A stretch of DNA of 64,000 nucleotides from Marinobacter litoralis (lineage in GTDB: Bacteria; Pseudomonadota; Gammaproteobacteria; Pseudomonadales; Oleiphilaceae). The position numbers and the translations under genes are program-made. Positions 30,686 through 39,563 of the stretch are shown here, piece after piece. Under the pieces are notes generated by a model. That model saw nothing but the letters and a program-made list of their open reading frames with translations. It made no database searches and was not told the origin of the DNA. Each line of letters begins with the position of its first letter. Positions within the stretch are counted from its first letter, which is position 1. The stretch is from contig NZ_QMDL01000002.1 of assembly GCF_003336705.1 (NCBI RefSeq), forward strand, positions 1-64,000, in the 5' to 3' direction.

Positions 30686-31612
30686 TCAACCAGAGAAGGT
30701 GTCTCCGTTTCCACTTGCTTGCTGAAACTCAGGGCGCTCTCCCTGCCGCTGCAAGCGAATCGTGACCCTGCGGTTATCCCGGTGGCGGCGTGATACCGGA
30801 AACTGATCGCCGTGACTGCGAACAATCAGTAACTCTTCATCAAGGCCTTGAGCTTTTAAATATTCCGCCACCACCTTCGCTCGCTCTTCTGACAGGGCGC
30901 GGTTGTCTATTCTGCTCCCCACGCTGTCCGAGTGGCCGTCGATCAAAATACGCTCAATGGTGGAATCGGCCATCACGTAAGTTACGATGTTATCCAACAA
31001 CGTTTGATCTGCTTCTGAAAGTACAGCGCCACCACTGGCGAAGGGGACTCGGGAGCGACGAATCTGGTCATAGTTCACCGGCAACAAACCCGAAACACAC
31101 TGCATGTATCCCGCATAGGGCGCTGAAAAATTCACATTCGAAAGTGAGATTCGCACCGGACCTTGATCATAGCGCGATGCCCGGGTAAGCGTTGGCTGCA
31201 TGCCCTTCAGCAGCCCCTGAGCCATGATGCTCGCTTCTCTGGCACCGACACTGACAACGCGCTTGTCATCCGACACAGTAACCGCACCCACGGGCCTGGG
31301 TGCTACGCCAGGTCGCCATACCGGTGCTTCCACCACGAGCTGCGCCCTGCCCGGCTCCATCAGGGCGACCGTGGACTCAAGATAGAACGCGAGATCTTCT
31401 CCTGCACGATGACTAAAGACCGCTCGCCCGAACCCCGGCACTTCCTGCACCAACGAGCACTCAAAGACCGATTCGGAAAGGTACCAACGGCTGTTTTCGA
31501 TACCTGCGCCATAACTGGACGCCACCGTCGAGGAAGCAAACGTCCACAACAGAAGCACACCGGCAACAGCAGTGCCCCCTTCTTTTGTAGACTTACGTTT
31601 AAACTTCATCAT
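30686..31612 (-). CDS. motY: MotY-like sodium-type flagellar protein with OmpA domain
   Basis: About 308 residues: signal peptide (about 8-36), N-terminal MotY-type domain, and a C-terminal OmpA-like peptidoglycan-binding domain with GHSDSVGSRIDNRALSEER. MotY forms the T-ring of polar flagellar motors. The neighbourhood motY/pyrC/rnt is the same as in Pseudomonas, which supports the name over a generic OmpA protein. The frame opens at GTG 31630, but the ATG at 31612 (or the next one) after GGGGCG is preferred. Confidence 0.85.
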   Translation of the reverse strand: MMKFKRKSTKEGGTAVAGVLLLWTFASSTVASSYGAGIENSRWYLSESVFECSLVQEVPGFGRAVFSHRAGEDLAFYLESTVALMEPGRAQLVVEAPVWRPGVAPRPVGAVTVSDDKRVVSVGAREASIMAQGLLKGMQPTLTRASRYDQGPVRISLSNVNFSAPYAGYMQCVSGLLPVNYDQIRRSRVPFASGGAVLSEADQTLLDNIVTYVMADSTIERILIDGHSDSVGSRIDNRALSEERAKVVAEYLKAQGLDEELLIVRSHGDQFPVSRRHRDNRRVTIRLQRQGERPEFQQASGNGDTFSG

Positions 31613-31766
31613 AGAAACGCCCCGACGCACGTAAACTCAGTTGCTTATTAGCTATCGGCCAGCTTAAACAATACTTGAGCTCCGGAAACACATTCAGATC
31701 GAAAACATTCGAGGCGACCTTCTGATATAATTCGCCAAATTTTCAGAGCTGCCTGGCGAATATCTC

Positions 31767-32798
31767 ATGAGCAAACAACTGACCATCACACGCCCGGACG
31801 ACTGGCATTTGCACGTCCGCGATGGCGATGTACTGAACAGTGTTGTACCCGCGACTGCCGCATGTTTCGGCCGCGCCATTATCATGCCGAATCTGGTACC
31901 ACCGGTAACCGATGCGGCAGCCGCTACCGCGTATCGGGAACGGATTCTGGCAGCGGCAAAAGGCACAAACTTTGAACCTTTGATGGTGCTCTACCTTACC
32001 GAGAGCACAACGCCGGAAACCATCCGCGAAGCCAAAGCTGCGGGCGTAGTGGCGGCGAAGCTCTACCCTGCTGGCGCAACGACTAATTCCGCATCGGGCG
32101 TGACTGATATCCGCAACATTTACCCCGTACTGGAAGCCATGGCCGAATGTGGCATGTTGTTACTGGTACACGGCGAAGTGACCGATGCGGATATCGACAT
32201 TTTCGACCGAGAAAAGGTATTTTTGGAACGTGTACTGGCACCTACACTCCAAGCCTTCCCGACCCTGAAAGTGGTACTGGAACACATCACAACCGCGGAC
32301 TCTGCGGAATTTGTACGCCGCCATACCGGTGACAACCTGGCCGCAACACTGACGCCGCAGCACCTGATGTACAACCGCAACCACATGCTGGTCGGAGGCA
32401 TTCGCCCGCATTTATACTGTTTGCCCATTCTCAAGCGCAACAAGCACCAGGAAGCCCTGCGGGAAGCGGTGGCCAGTGGCGATCCAAGATTCTTCTTAGG
32501 CACCGACTCTGCGCCCCATGCCCGAGACAAAAAGGAAGCTGCCTGCGGCTGTGCCGGTTGCTACTCTGCCTACGGCGCTATCGGCTTGTATGCGGAAATC
32601 TTTGAAGAGCTGGGAATTCTCGATAAGCTGGAAGCCTTTGCCAGCTTTAACGGTGCGGACTTCTACGGCTTACCAAGGAACACGGACACCATTACATTGG
32701 TGCGTGACCCATGGACCATGCCCGAACAACTGCCACTGGCAGACGGAACCATCGTACCGCTGAAAGCTGGTGAAACCGTTCACTGGCGTATGGCCTGA
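31767..32798 (+). CDS. pyrC: Dihydroorotase
   Basis: Closes carbamoyl-aspartate to dihydroorotate in pyrimidine synthesis. 343 residues, type II (E. coli PyrC-like). Zinc ligands in [10 protein letters not shown], the carbamylated-lysine region [13 protein letters not shown], histidine motif [10 protein letters not shown] and the catalytic aspartate in [11 protein letters not shown] are all present. Divergent from motY; rnt begins 37 bp after its stop. Confidence 0.96.
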   Translation: MSKQLTITRPDDWHLHVRDGDVLNSVVPATAACFGRAIIMPNLVPPVTDAAAATAYRERILAAAKGTNFEPLMVLYLTESTTPETIREAKAAGVVAAKLYPAGATTNSASGVTDIRNIYPVLEAMAECGMLLLVHGEVTDADIDIFDREKVFLERVLAPTLQAFPTLKVVLEHITTADSAEFVRRHTGDNLAATLTPQHLMYNRNHMLVGGIRPHLYCLPILKRNKHQEALREAVASGDPRFFLGTDSAPHARDKKEAACGCAGCYSAYGAIGLYAEIFEELGILDKLEAFASFNGADFYGLPRNTDTITLVRDPWTMPEQLPLADGTIVPLKAGETVHWRMA

Positions 32799-32835
32799 GC
32801 ATCTATTAATTTACAACACGAACATTGGAGTTCGC

Positions 32836-33492
32836 GTGTCTGACGAAAACAAACCGCTTCACCCTATGTCCCAGCGTTTCCGGGGCTTCCTGCCCGTCGT
32901 GGTGGACGTCGAAACTGCCGGCTTCAATCCGGAAAGAGACGCCCTGCTGGAAATCGCCGCTGTCATGCTGACCATGGATGAAGACGGCAAACTACACCGT
33001 GGCGAAACCCATCTTCAGCAAATCGACCCGTTCGAAGGCGCCAACCTCGAGCAGTCCGCCTTGGACTTCACCGGCATCGACCCGTGGGACCCCGAGCGCG
33101 AAGCGGTTCCTGAGCGCGAAGGCATGAGCGAAATCTTCTCGCCGATCCGCAAAGCAGTAAAAGCTTTTGACTGCAAACGAGCCGTATTGGTGGGCCATAA
33201 CGCCACCTTCGACCACAATTTTGTCTTCGCCGCTGCCATGCGCGCCGACATCAAACGCAACCCCTTCCATCCGTTTTCGACGTTTGATACCGCCACCCTG
33301 GCAGGGCTGGCTTACGGCCATACCGTTCTGGCCCAAGCGTGCAAACTGGCCGGAATTCCGTTTGATAACAAAGAAGCGCACTCCGCCGCTTACGATGCCG
33401 AAAAAACTGCCGACCTGTTTTGCGGCATTGTGAATCGCTGGCAGGAACTGGGTGGCTTTCCGCCACCACCGGTGCCAAGCAGCGACGAGTAA
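32836..33492 (+). CDS. rnt: Ribonuclease T
   Basis: DEDD-family 3'-5' exonuclease that trims tRNA and other stable RNA ends. The acidic motifs are [20 protein letters not shown] and [14 protein letters not shown]. The frame extends to 32770 inside pyrC, but a GTG at 32836 with GGAG five bases upstream gives 218 residues and the expected N terminus. Co-transcribed with pyrC and ended by a strong terminator. Confidence 0.94.
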   Translation: MSDENKPLHPMSQRFRGFLPVVVDVETAGFNPERDALLEIAAVMLTMDEDGKLHRGETHLQQIDPFEGANLEQSALDFTGIDPWDPEREAVPEREGMSEIFSPIRKAVKAFDCKRAVLVGHNATFDHNFVFAAAMRADIKRNPFHPFSTFDTATLAGLAYGHTVLAQACKLAGIPFDNKEAHSAAYDAEKTADLFCGIVNRWQELGGFPPPPVPSSDE

Positions 33493-33513
33493 TTGTAAAA
33501 GACATTATTAGTG

Positions 33514-33550
33514 GCAACAAAAAACCCGCACAAGGCGGGTTTTTTGTTGC
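33514..33550. terminator. Bidirectional terminator between rnt and the acyl-CoA reductase gene
   Basis: A perfect 16-bp stem: GCAACAAAAAACCCGC (33514-33529), 5-base loop, GCGGGTTTTTTGTTGC (33535-33550). The A-tract and T-tract inside the arms let it serve both converging genes. Confidence 0.92.
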
Positions 33551-33563
33551 ACAGCCATCCACC

Positions 33564-35549
33564 TTACCAGTGAATGCCTCGCATGATGGCTGCGAACGCA
33601 ACCTGTTCTGTAGACACTTTCGGTTTTTCGGTTGTCTTGGTGCCCGCAGCCGAGGCTGAATCCGGGAACATCCGATAACCGGTGTTCATTACGATTTCAC
33701 CCACCTTCGGTGCCAGCGAGTGCAGTACCGAAGCAAACACACCCAAACGAGTCGCAATGCGCTTCGGACGGTGCACAATGGCATCAGCCACCATGTCTGC
33801 CGCTTCTTCCGGTGTCAGAGTCGGAACGGAATCATAGATTTTGGTCGGGGCAATCATCGGCGTTTTCACCAACGGCATGTTGATGGTTGTAAACGTCACG
33901 TTACGATCTGACCACTCCGCTGCCGCACAACGGCTGAACGCATCCAGTGCCGACTTGGAGGCCACATACGCCGAGAAACGAGGCGCGTTCGTCAGCACAC
34001 CAATGGATGAAATATTCACCACGTGACCACGACGACGCTCCAACATGGTTGGCGCAAAGCCCATGATCAAACGGACAGAGCCGAAGTAGTTCAACTGCAT
34101 GGTGCGCTCGAAATCGTGGAAACGGTCAAACGCCAGCGACAAAGAGCGGCGAATGGAACGACCAGCATTGTTCACCAGCACGTCCACGTGCCCATGATTA
34201 TCCAGAACTGTTTTTACGAAACGGTCGCAGTCTTCCATGTCAGAAAAGTCACACTGGTACGCGTGAACATTGCCGCCATTAGCCTCAAGCTGTGCCGCTA
34301 CTTCGTCTAACGTTTCTTTGGTTCGGGCACCAATAACCAGAATCGCGCCAGCTTCGGCGAGCTTCTCAGCCGTTGCCAGACCGATACCCGACGTTGCACC
34401 GGTCACCACGCAAACTTTACCTTCAACCGTGCCCTTTAGGGTACGGTCTTTGAACAGATCGGGATCGAGGTTACGCTCCCAGAAATCCCAGATCACGGCT
34501 GCATAGCTGGGCAGGCGCGGAACTTCAATGTCAGTGCCTTTAAGAACACGCTCAAGCTCACGGGTATCAAAGCGGGTCGGATAATTAATGAAGGACATCA
34601 CAGAAGCCGGAATGCCCAAATCATCCAAAAGCGCGCCAGTGATGCGTTTTACCGGCGGCAAGTTTTTCACACTCTGACGAATGAACGGGGGGATAAAGCC
34701 GAACATCCGGGAATCGATGCGCATACCCATGCGCGGTGCATGGCCAGCTTCGGAGAAGATATTAAGAACCTCACCGACTTTGTAAGGATCCGAATCCACC
34801 AAGTGGAAGCAGTTGCCGTCTTCACCGTCCAGATGCGCAATGTGATCCATGGCATTAACCACGAAGTCCACCGGAACGATGTTCAGTCGGCCGCCTTCCA
34901 GACCAATGGTCGGGACCCACTGAGGCAAGGCATGACGGATCTTCTGAATCATCTTGAAGAAGTAGTAAGGCCCGTCAATCTTATCCATTTCACCTGTTTT
35001 GGAATGGCCAATTACCATACCCGGGCGGTAAATGCGGAACGGAACTTTGCACTCTTCACGCACCACTTTTTCGGATTCATGCTTGGTGCGCAGATAAGGG
35101 TGATCAAGCTTTTCCGCTTCCTCGAACATATCCTCCCGGAAGGTGCCTTTGAAAAGACCCGCAGCCGCAATGGACGATACGTGATGGAAGCGCTTAGCAC
35201 CCATCGCTTCGGCCGCCTGCACGGCCGCGCGGGTGCCTTCAATATTAGTGGCAGCCTGAGCTTCTTCGTCTGCGCCCATGTCGTAAACAGCGGCGAGATG
35301 GAAGAAGTGATCAATCTTTCCTTCCAAGGCATCCATGGCAGCGCTATCGATACCTAAACTGTTGCTGGTCAAATCGCCAACAACCGCTTTGATCCGGCTA
35401 TCGTCCACACCCAGACGCTCGCGGAGATCGTCCAGCTTGCCCCGGGATTGTTCCCTCACCAGAACATGCACCGTACCGCCACGGGCTAACAGCTTTTCTA
35501 CCAAAAAACGACCGATGAAACCGGTGCCACCTGTAAGGAAATAATTCAT
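33564..35549 (-). CDS. Fatty acyl-CoA reductase, two-domain SDR (alcohol-forming)
   Basis: A 661-residue double short-chain dehydrogenase. The N-terminal extended SDR/male-sterility-like domain has FLTGGTGFIGRFLVEKLL and the catalytic pair in HPYLRTKHESEK. The C-terminal classical SDR starts near residue 376 with VVTGATSGIGLATAEKLAEA and has YVASK. Length and motifs match the characterised Marinobacter enzyme that reduces fatty acyl-CoA, through the aldehyde, to fatty alcohol with NADPH, a precursor of storage wax esters. Single gene with a long upstream region holding several dyads. Confidence 0.93.
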   Translation of the reverse strand: MNYFLTGGTGFIGRFLVEKLLARGGTVHVLVREQSRGKLDDLRERLGVDDSRIKAVVGDLTSNSLGIDSAAMDALEGKIDHFFHLAAVYDMGADEEAQAATNIEGTRAAVQAAEAMGAKRFHHVSSIAAAGLFKGTFREDMFEEAEKLDHPYLRTKHESEKVVREECKVPFRIYRPGMVIGHSKTGEMDKIDGPYYFFKMIQKIRHALPQWVPTIGLEGGRLNIVPVDFVVNAMDHIAHLDGEDGNCFHLVDSDPYKVGEVLNIFSEAGHAPRMGMRIDSRMFGFIPPFIRQSVKNLPPVKRITGALLDDLGIPASVMSFINYPTRFDTRELERVLKGTDIEVPRLPSYAAVIWDFWERNLDPDLFKDRTLKGTVEGKVCVVTGATSGIGLATAEKLAEAGAILVIGARTKETLDEVAAQLEANGGNVHAYQCDFSDMEDCDRFVKTVLDNHGHVDVLVNNAGRSIRRSLSLAFDRFHDFERTMQLNYFGSVRLIMGFAPTMLERRRGHVVNISSIGVLTNAPRFSAYVASKSALDAFSRCAAAEWSDRNVTFTTINMPLVKTPMIAPTKIYDSVPTLTPEEAADMVADAIVHRPKRIATRLGVFASVLHSLAPKVGEIVMNTGYRMFPDSASAAGTKTTEKPKVSTEQVAFAAIMRGIHW

Positions 35550-35602
35550 AGAAGATCCGTCCTACGTGTTACTTATTTGTTGTCATATCGCCACACCACG
35601 CC

Positions 35603-35622
35603 ACTACGACAAAAGTCGTAGT
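35603..35622. promoter_or_regulatory. Perfect dyad upstream of the acyl-CoA reductase gene (candidate operator)
   Basis: ACTACGACAAAAGTCGTAGT: 8-bp arms around AAAA, 54 bp upstream of the reductase ATG. A near-identical 18-bp dyad occurs upstream of dctP at 39320-39337 (two mismatches to its reverse complement). The binding protein is unknown. An RNA hairpin in the leader is the alternative. Confidence 0.5.
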
Positions 35623-35680
35623 CCGGCTATGGAACGCACGCATTCTACTTAATTGCAGCTTACATGTATCGAACTTTATT

Positions 35681-35730
35681 AGAGCTTTTGCTCTTTAACT
35701 TATTGTTTTTACTAGAGCTATTACTCTAGT
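35681..35730. repeat. Two related inverted repeats, 33 bp apart
   Basis: AGAGC TTTT GCTCT (35681-35694) and ACTAGAG CTATTA CTCTAGT (35711-35730) share the half-site TAGAGC...CTCT. Start-to-start spacing of the AGAGC half-sites is 33 bp (about three helical turns), as expected for two operator copies. They lie 130-180 bp upstream of the reductase gene. Confidence 0.4.
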
Positions 35731-35880
35731 TCTAACAAAAACCCGAACGAAATCATGCCCAATTATCCGACACACTGAACTTGAGACTAGCACAGGAATT
35801 CACCACTGATGGCCCGAATTTCGTAAATTACTGCGGAGCAATGCAACCAACCGCTGGCAATGCGATAATCGGGAACTTCC

Positions 35881-35896
35881 GACGCCTTTCGGCGTC
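35881..35896 (+). terminator. Short hairpin GACGCC-TTTC-GGCGTC
   Basis: A 6-bp GC-rich stem with a TTTC loop followed by TTTAACA. It resembles a small terminator but lies 42 bp before the 98-codon gene and no gene reads into it from the left, so it may be a leader structure. Confidence 0.3.
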
Positions 35897-35938
35897 TTTA
35901 ACAGTCACCCAATCATTCCAAGGTTTACCAAAGCAGCC

Positions 35939-36235
35939 ATGCCGAAAGACAACCCAAACACCGAACGCTACATTGCTATTGCCCGCGCCTGCCTGAAGGC
36001 GATCAACGATACCGCCGCCGACAAAGGCTCAAGAGAAGAAAAAATCGAAGCCGTTTATAAGGCGATCGACAAAGCGTTTCAGAAAGAATTTGCTGACTAC
36101 CGCCAATCCGTTGCCATTATGGCTACCGTGCTAGAGCGCATTGCTTCCGGTGACCTGAATGCAGACCAAGCAGCTGACCTGGCCAAGAAAACCCTGTCGC
36201 AGAAGCCCGACAGCAATTCCGGCCAAGTTCACTAA
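35939..36235 (+). CDS. Hypothetical small helical protein
   Basis: A 98-residue soluble protein, MPKDNPNTERYIAIARACLK onward. It is rich in Ala, Asp and Lys, predicted all-helical, with no signal, cysteines or known motif. The ribosome site is poor (AAGG about 17 bases before the ATG). Codon use looks like that of its neighbours and it lies on the same strand 35 bp before the M16 peptidase gene, so it is probably real. I do not recognise the family. Confidence 0.65.
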   Translation: MPKDNPNTERYIAIARACLKAINDTAADKGSREEKIEAVYKAIDKAFQKEFADYRQSVAIMATVLERIASGDLNADQAADLAKKTLSQKPDSNSGQVH

Positions 36236-36270
36236 GTCACAACAAACGAACTCCGATTAGATGAGGCCCC

Positions 36271-39108
36271 ATGACCGTTAAACGCCCCCTGTTCCGACGT
36301 TTGTATCGATTGCCCCCGTTGTTGCTTTTACTGGCCAGCTTGTTGCCCAGCGCATACACCCATGCGGAAACCGAGCCCCGCAAAAGCCCTAATGACCCCA
36401 ATAGCTATCGATATCTGGAACTGGAAAACGGCCTGCGCGTCATCTTAGTATCGGACGAAGAGGCGGATAAAGCCGCCGCTTCTCTTAACATAGCCGTCGG
36501 GAGCGGCAATGATCCTGAAGACCGCGCAGGCATGGCCCATTTCCTCGAGCACATGCTGTTTCTGGGCACAGAAAAGTACCCCGATGCTGGGGAATATCAG
36601 CAATTTATTCGCAGCCACGGTGGGAGCCACAACGCCTTCACCGCATTTGAAAACACCAACTATTTTTTCGATGTTGAAAGTGAGTTTCTGGAAGCCGCTC
36701 TGGATCGTTTTGCACAGCAGTTTTCACACCCTCTCTTCACGCCCGAGTTGGTGGACCGTGAACGCAACGCCGTTCATTCCGAATTCAGCGCCAAACTGAA
36801 AGAGGACGGGCGGCGTTTGCTTTCGGTCAGGAAAGCCGCGGGCAATCCGGATCACGCTTTCAGCAAATTCGCTGTGGGCAACCTGACGACGCTCGAGAAT
36901 ACCGATGCTAATCCTCTGCGCCCCGACCTTATACGGTTTTGGGAGCAAAATTATTCGGCTAACGTAATGTCTCTGGCCGTATACGGTCCTCATTCTCTGG
37001 ATGAACTTGAACGCATGGTGAAGCAGCGCTTCAACGCCGTAGCGAACCGCAACCTGGAAGTGATCAAACATCCTGAACCTCTTCACAAGCCCGAACAGCT
37101 GCCGAAACGTATTCTCGCCGAAACCCTCAAAGACAGCCGGAGCTTATCACTCTCATTCCCGGTTCCCTCGCAACGGGCCAACTACGCGACAAAACCCGCC
37201 TCTTACGTGGCCAATTTGTTAGGCCACGAGGGCCCTGGCAGCCTATTTGATGTACTCAAGCGCGCCGGCCTGGTAGAAACCCTCTCGGCGGGGTTGGGCA
37301 TGGACACCGGCAGTCACGCAACGTTTAACATCAGCATGTCGCTAACCCGTGAAGGACTTAAGCGGCGAGATGACATTCTGGCTCTGGTCTTCAGCTACAT
37401 CGACTTAATCAAAACAAACGGCATCAGCCACGAACGTTTTGACGAGATGAAGCAATTGGCGCTTATCGATTTCCGCTTCCACGAACGCGGTGAACCGGTA
37501 CGCGAAGCCATGCGCTTGTCCAGTCTGTTAAGAGACTATCCGGCAAACGACATTTTGAGCGCCCCCTATTTAATGGAGCGCTATGCACCGAAGCAGTACC
37601 AGGAGATTCTGGATCGACTGACACCCGACAATCTCGCGGTCATGGTTTCGGCACCGGATCAAAACCTAGAAGATCCCGAGCTGACCCAGTGGTATGAAAC
37701 CCCTTGGAAGCAGGAGGCGTTGCAAATACCGGCAGCAGCCAATCCAACGTTGGCTGACCAGTTGGCTTTGCCTCCCGCCAACCCACTTGTACCCGAGAAT
37801 CTGGAAATGGTGACCGGCAACAGCATGCCCCACCCCACTTTACTCCATGGCTCTGAGGGCATGCAGGTGTGGTACGCCCGGGACACCCGCTTCAACGCCC
37901 CGAAAGCCAACGTGTTCATCAGCCTGCGCAGCCCCATTGCTCGCGCCTCCGCACGCAACACGGTGCTGACTCAATTACTGGTCGATGCCATTAAAACCAA
38001 CCTCAATGCCTGGGCTTACTCCGCGCAACTCGCGGGCCTTAATTACAGCGTGTACCCCCACCTACGCGGCGTGACCATTCGCGTGGGCGGATACAACGAC
38101 AAACTCCACGAATTACTCAATCGGATTTTGCTGGAATTTGCCGACCCGATGATCACCGAGCAGCGTTTTCGGATTGCCCGCCAGCGATTGATCGACGGCC
38201 TTGAAAATAAAGCGAAAAATCGCCCGGTTCAGCAAACCTCAGAGTTTATTCAAACCGCCTTGTTGAACGGTACTTTCCCGGTAAGCGAGAAACTCGCGGC
38301 CGCTAAAGCCGTCACCCTCGATGAACTGATGCATTTTGGATCAGAGTTCACCAAAGCCATGGACCCGGTGATGCTGGCACACGGCAACCTGACCGAAGCG
38401 ACCACTCTCAACCTGGCAAAACAGGTACAAGCGGTTGTGCTTCGAAACAGTGAACAGGTAGACGTACAACGCGCCCAGGTCCGGCAGTTACCTTCGGGCG
38501 AAACTGAAGCGGTTCTCAACGTAGAACACCCAGACACGGGTTACACGTTGTACTTGCAAGGCAAAGACAGGTCATACGAAGAACGCGCCCGCTACCGGTT
38601 GTTGGCCCAGATCATCAGCAGTCCGTTCTATGAAAACATAAGAACCACCAAACAGCTCGGCTACATTGTGTATGCCACCGCGTTCGAAATTCTGGAAACC
38701 CCCGCTCTTGGGTTGGTTGTTCAGTCCCCGGAAGCCAGTGGCGCTGAGATAGACGGTGCAGTAACCGAGTTTGCTGAACGCTTTAAAGGCAGGCTCGCCG
38801 AGCTGTCGCCCGAGCAACTGAGCCGTGAAAAACAAGCCGTGATCAGCAAAATGATGGCCCGCGACCGGCAGCTGGGTGATGTATCCGGCCGCTACTGGCG
38901 GGAGATCGACCGGGAAAACAGCGCATTCAATAGCCGCGAAAAACTGGCGGCAGCGATTCGGGAGGTTTCACTGGATGAGCTGGTCAATACCTTTGAAGAA
39001 GCGATGATTGAACGGCAACGAGCGTTTAAGGTGCTGACGGGAAAAGGAGAATCCAATCAGCCAGCAATTCTGAACCAGCTGCGTGAGCGTCAGCCTGTGG
39101 CCCCTTGA
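36271..39108 (+). CDS. Secreted insulinase/pitrilysin-type M16 zinc peptidase
   Basis: A 945-residue inverzincin. A signal peptide ends at THAE near residue 33. The HxxEH zinc motif is HFLEH (H90, E93, H94) with the downstream glutamate region ERNAVHSEFSAKL, followed by the inactive second M16 half and the C-terminal substrate-binding part (TTKQLGYIVYATAF). It matches periplasmic protease III (PtrA)-like enzymes that degrade small peptides. Its stop overlaps the -35 of the putative tRNA-Arg promoter. Confidence 0.93.
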   Translation: MTVKRPLFRRLYRLPPLLLLLASLLPSAYTHAETEPRKSPNDPNSYRYLELENGLRVILVSDEEADKAAASLNIAVGSGNDPEDRAGMAHFLEHMLFLGTEKYPDAGEYQQFIRSHGGSHNAFTAFENTNYFFDVESEFLEAALDRFAQQFSHPLFTPELVDRERNAVHSEFSAKLKEDGRRLLSVRKAAGNPDHAFSKFAVGNLTTLENTDANPLRPDLIRFWEQNYSANVMSLAVYGPHSLDELERMVKQRFNAVANRNLEVIKHPEPLHKPEQLPKRILAETLKDSRSLSLSFPVPSQRANYATKPASYVANLLGHEGPGSLFDVLKRAGLVETLSAGLGMDTGSHATFNISMSLTREGLKRRDDILALVFSYIDLIKTNGISHERFDEMKQLALIDFRFHERGEPVREAMRLSSLLRDYPANDILSAPYLMERYAPKQYQEILDRLTPDNLAVMVSAPDQNLEDPELTQWYETPWKQEALQIPAAANPTLADQLALPPANPLVPENLEMVTGNSMPHPTLLHGSEGMQVWYARDTRFNAPKANVFISLRSPIARASARNTVLTQLLVDAIKTNLNAWAYSAQLAGLNYSVYPHLRGVTIRVGGYNDKLHELLNRILLEFADPMITEQRFRIARQRLIDGLENKAKNRPVQQTSEFIQTALLNGTFPVSEKLAAAKAVTLDELMHFGSEFTKAMDPVMLAHGNLTEATTLNLAKQVQAVVLRNSEQVDVQRAQVRQLPSGETEAVLNVEHPDTGYTLYLQGKDRSYEERARYRLLAQIISSPFYENIRTTKQLGYIVYATAFEILETPALGLVVQSPEASGAEIDGAVTEFAERFKGRLAELSPEQLSREKQAVISKMMARDRQLGDVSGRYWREIDRENSAFNSREKLAAAIREVSLDELVNTFEEAMIERQRAFKVLTGKGESNQPAILNQLRERQPVAP

Positions 39109-39133
39109 GCCACGGGCTGATGCCCGTTATTAT
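39105..39133 (+). promoter_or_regulatory. Candidate promoter of tRNA-Arg
   Basis: TTGAGC (39105-39110), 17-bp spacer, TATTAT (39128-39133), then a GC-rich ACCGCC discriminator and the tRNA 17 bases on. The -35 covers the stop codon of the peptidase gene. The spacer contains the 6-bp hairpin ACGGGC-TGAT-GCCCGT, which may also act on the peptidase transcript. Confidence 0.5.
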
Positions 39134-39150
39134 ACCGCCTCTTCTGAAAT

Positions 39151-39227
39151 GCCTCCGTAGCTCATCTGGATAGAGCGTCCCCCTCCTAAGGGGAAGGTAA
39201 CAGGTTCGAGTCCTGTCGGGGGTACCA
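39151..39227 (+). tRNA. tRNA-Arg (anticodon CCT)
   Basis: A 77-nt cloverleaf with encoded CCA. Acceptor GCCTCCG pairs with CGGGGGT (two G-U pairs), D stem GCTC/GAGC, anticodon stem TCCCC/GGGGA with loop CTCCTAA, T arm ACAGG-TTCGAGT-CCTGT. It reads AGG codons. It stands alone, directly upstream of the accessory TRAP/asparaginase cluster. Confidence 0.96.
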
Positions 39228-39319
39228 TTCTACCTTCCCTTAGCACCATTCGTAGCCACTCCACGCGCGCTTTCCCTATCGCGCTTCGAGCAACAAGCCA
39301 CTCTCGTGTACTACGCCCC

Positions 39320-39337
39320 CTACGACTTATGTCGCAG
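39320..39337. promoter_or_regulatory. CTACGAC dyad, near-copy of the one upstream of the acyl-CoA reductase
   Basis: CTACGAC TTAT GTCGCAG, an imperfect 7-bp inverted repeat 226 bp before the dctP ATG. It differs at two of 18 positions from the reverse complement of the dyad at 35604-35621. It may be a binding site for a shared transcription factor. Confidence 0.45.
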
Positions 39338-39390
39338 AAAAAATCTCCAAAACCTCTTGTTCGGCATTATTTGTTGTTCTACCATTCAAC

Positions 39391-39410
39391 TGGTCTGACC
39401 GGTTTGACCA
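39391..39410. promoter_or_regulatory. Candidate operator for the GntR/FCD regulator
   Basis: TGGTCTGACCGGTTTGACCA: an inverted TGGTC...GACCA pair with an internal ACCGGT. TGGT-N-ACCA sites are typical of the FadR/PdhR/LldR branch of GntR regulators, and a regulator of that branch is encoded in this cluster at 44567. Assignment to that regulator is inference. Confidence 0.5.
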
Positions 39411-39563
39411 GATCATTCTGAAACAGCAAGCCGGCACGTAACTCGGTGGCCATAACCCTTCGGCAGCCATTTATTTACATAAAACAAAAAGTCAGCGTCA
39501 GCCTTCACGCTCACAATCCCGGGGCTTTCGGCAGGTGACAAGACAATCGAATAGGAGCTCCCA

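Larger units (their letters stand above)
35550..35938. other. Regulatory intergenic region of the fatty acyl-CoA reductase
   Basis: 389 bp with no convincing gene. It is AT-rich, especially 35640-35760. It contains an 8-bp perfect dyad (35603-35622), two related AGAGC inverted repeats 33 bp apart (35681-35730) and a hairpin near the downstream small gene (35881-35896). A 71-codon frame at 35781-35996 has no ribosome site and runs into the next gene in another frame, so it was not accepted. Confidence 0.6.
39228..39563 (+). other. Upstream region of the TRAP cluster
   Basis: 336 bp between tRNA-Arg and dctP with no supported gene. It holds two candidate operators, a CTACGAC dyad (39320-39337) and a GntR-type site (39391-39410), and presumably the promoter of the dctPQM cluster. 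A 65-codon minus-strand frame (39413-39610) overlaps the dctP signal peptide and was rejected. I saw no obvious repeat of the tRNA 3' end here. Confidence 0.6.

Noticed and set aside
34740-35357. 205-codon plus-strand open frame
   Set aside because: Antisense to the fatty acyl-CoA reductase gene; no supporting start site or motif.
35781-35996. 71-codon plus-strand frame before the small hypothetical gene
   Set aside because: No ribosome site, crosses the hairpin at 35881 and overlaps the start of the better-supported 98-codon gene.
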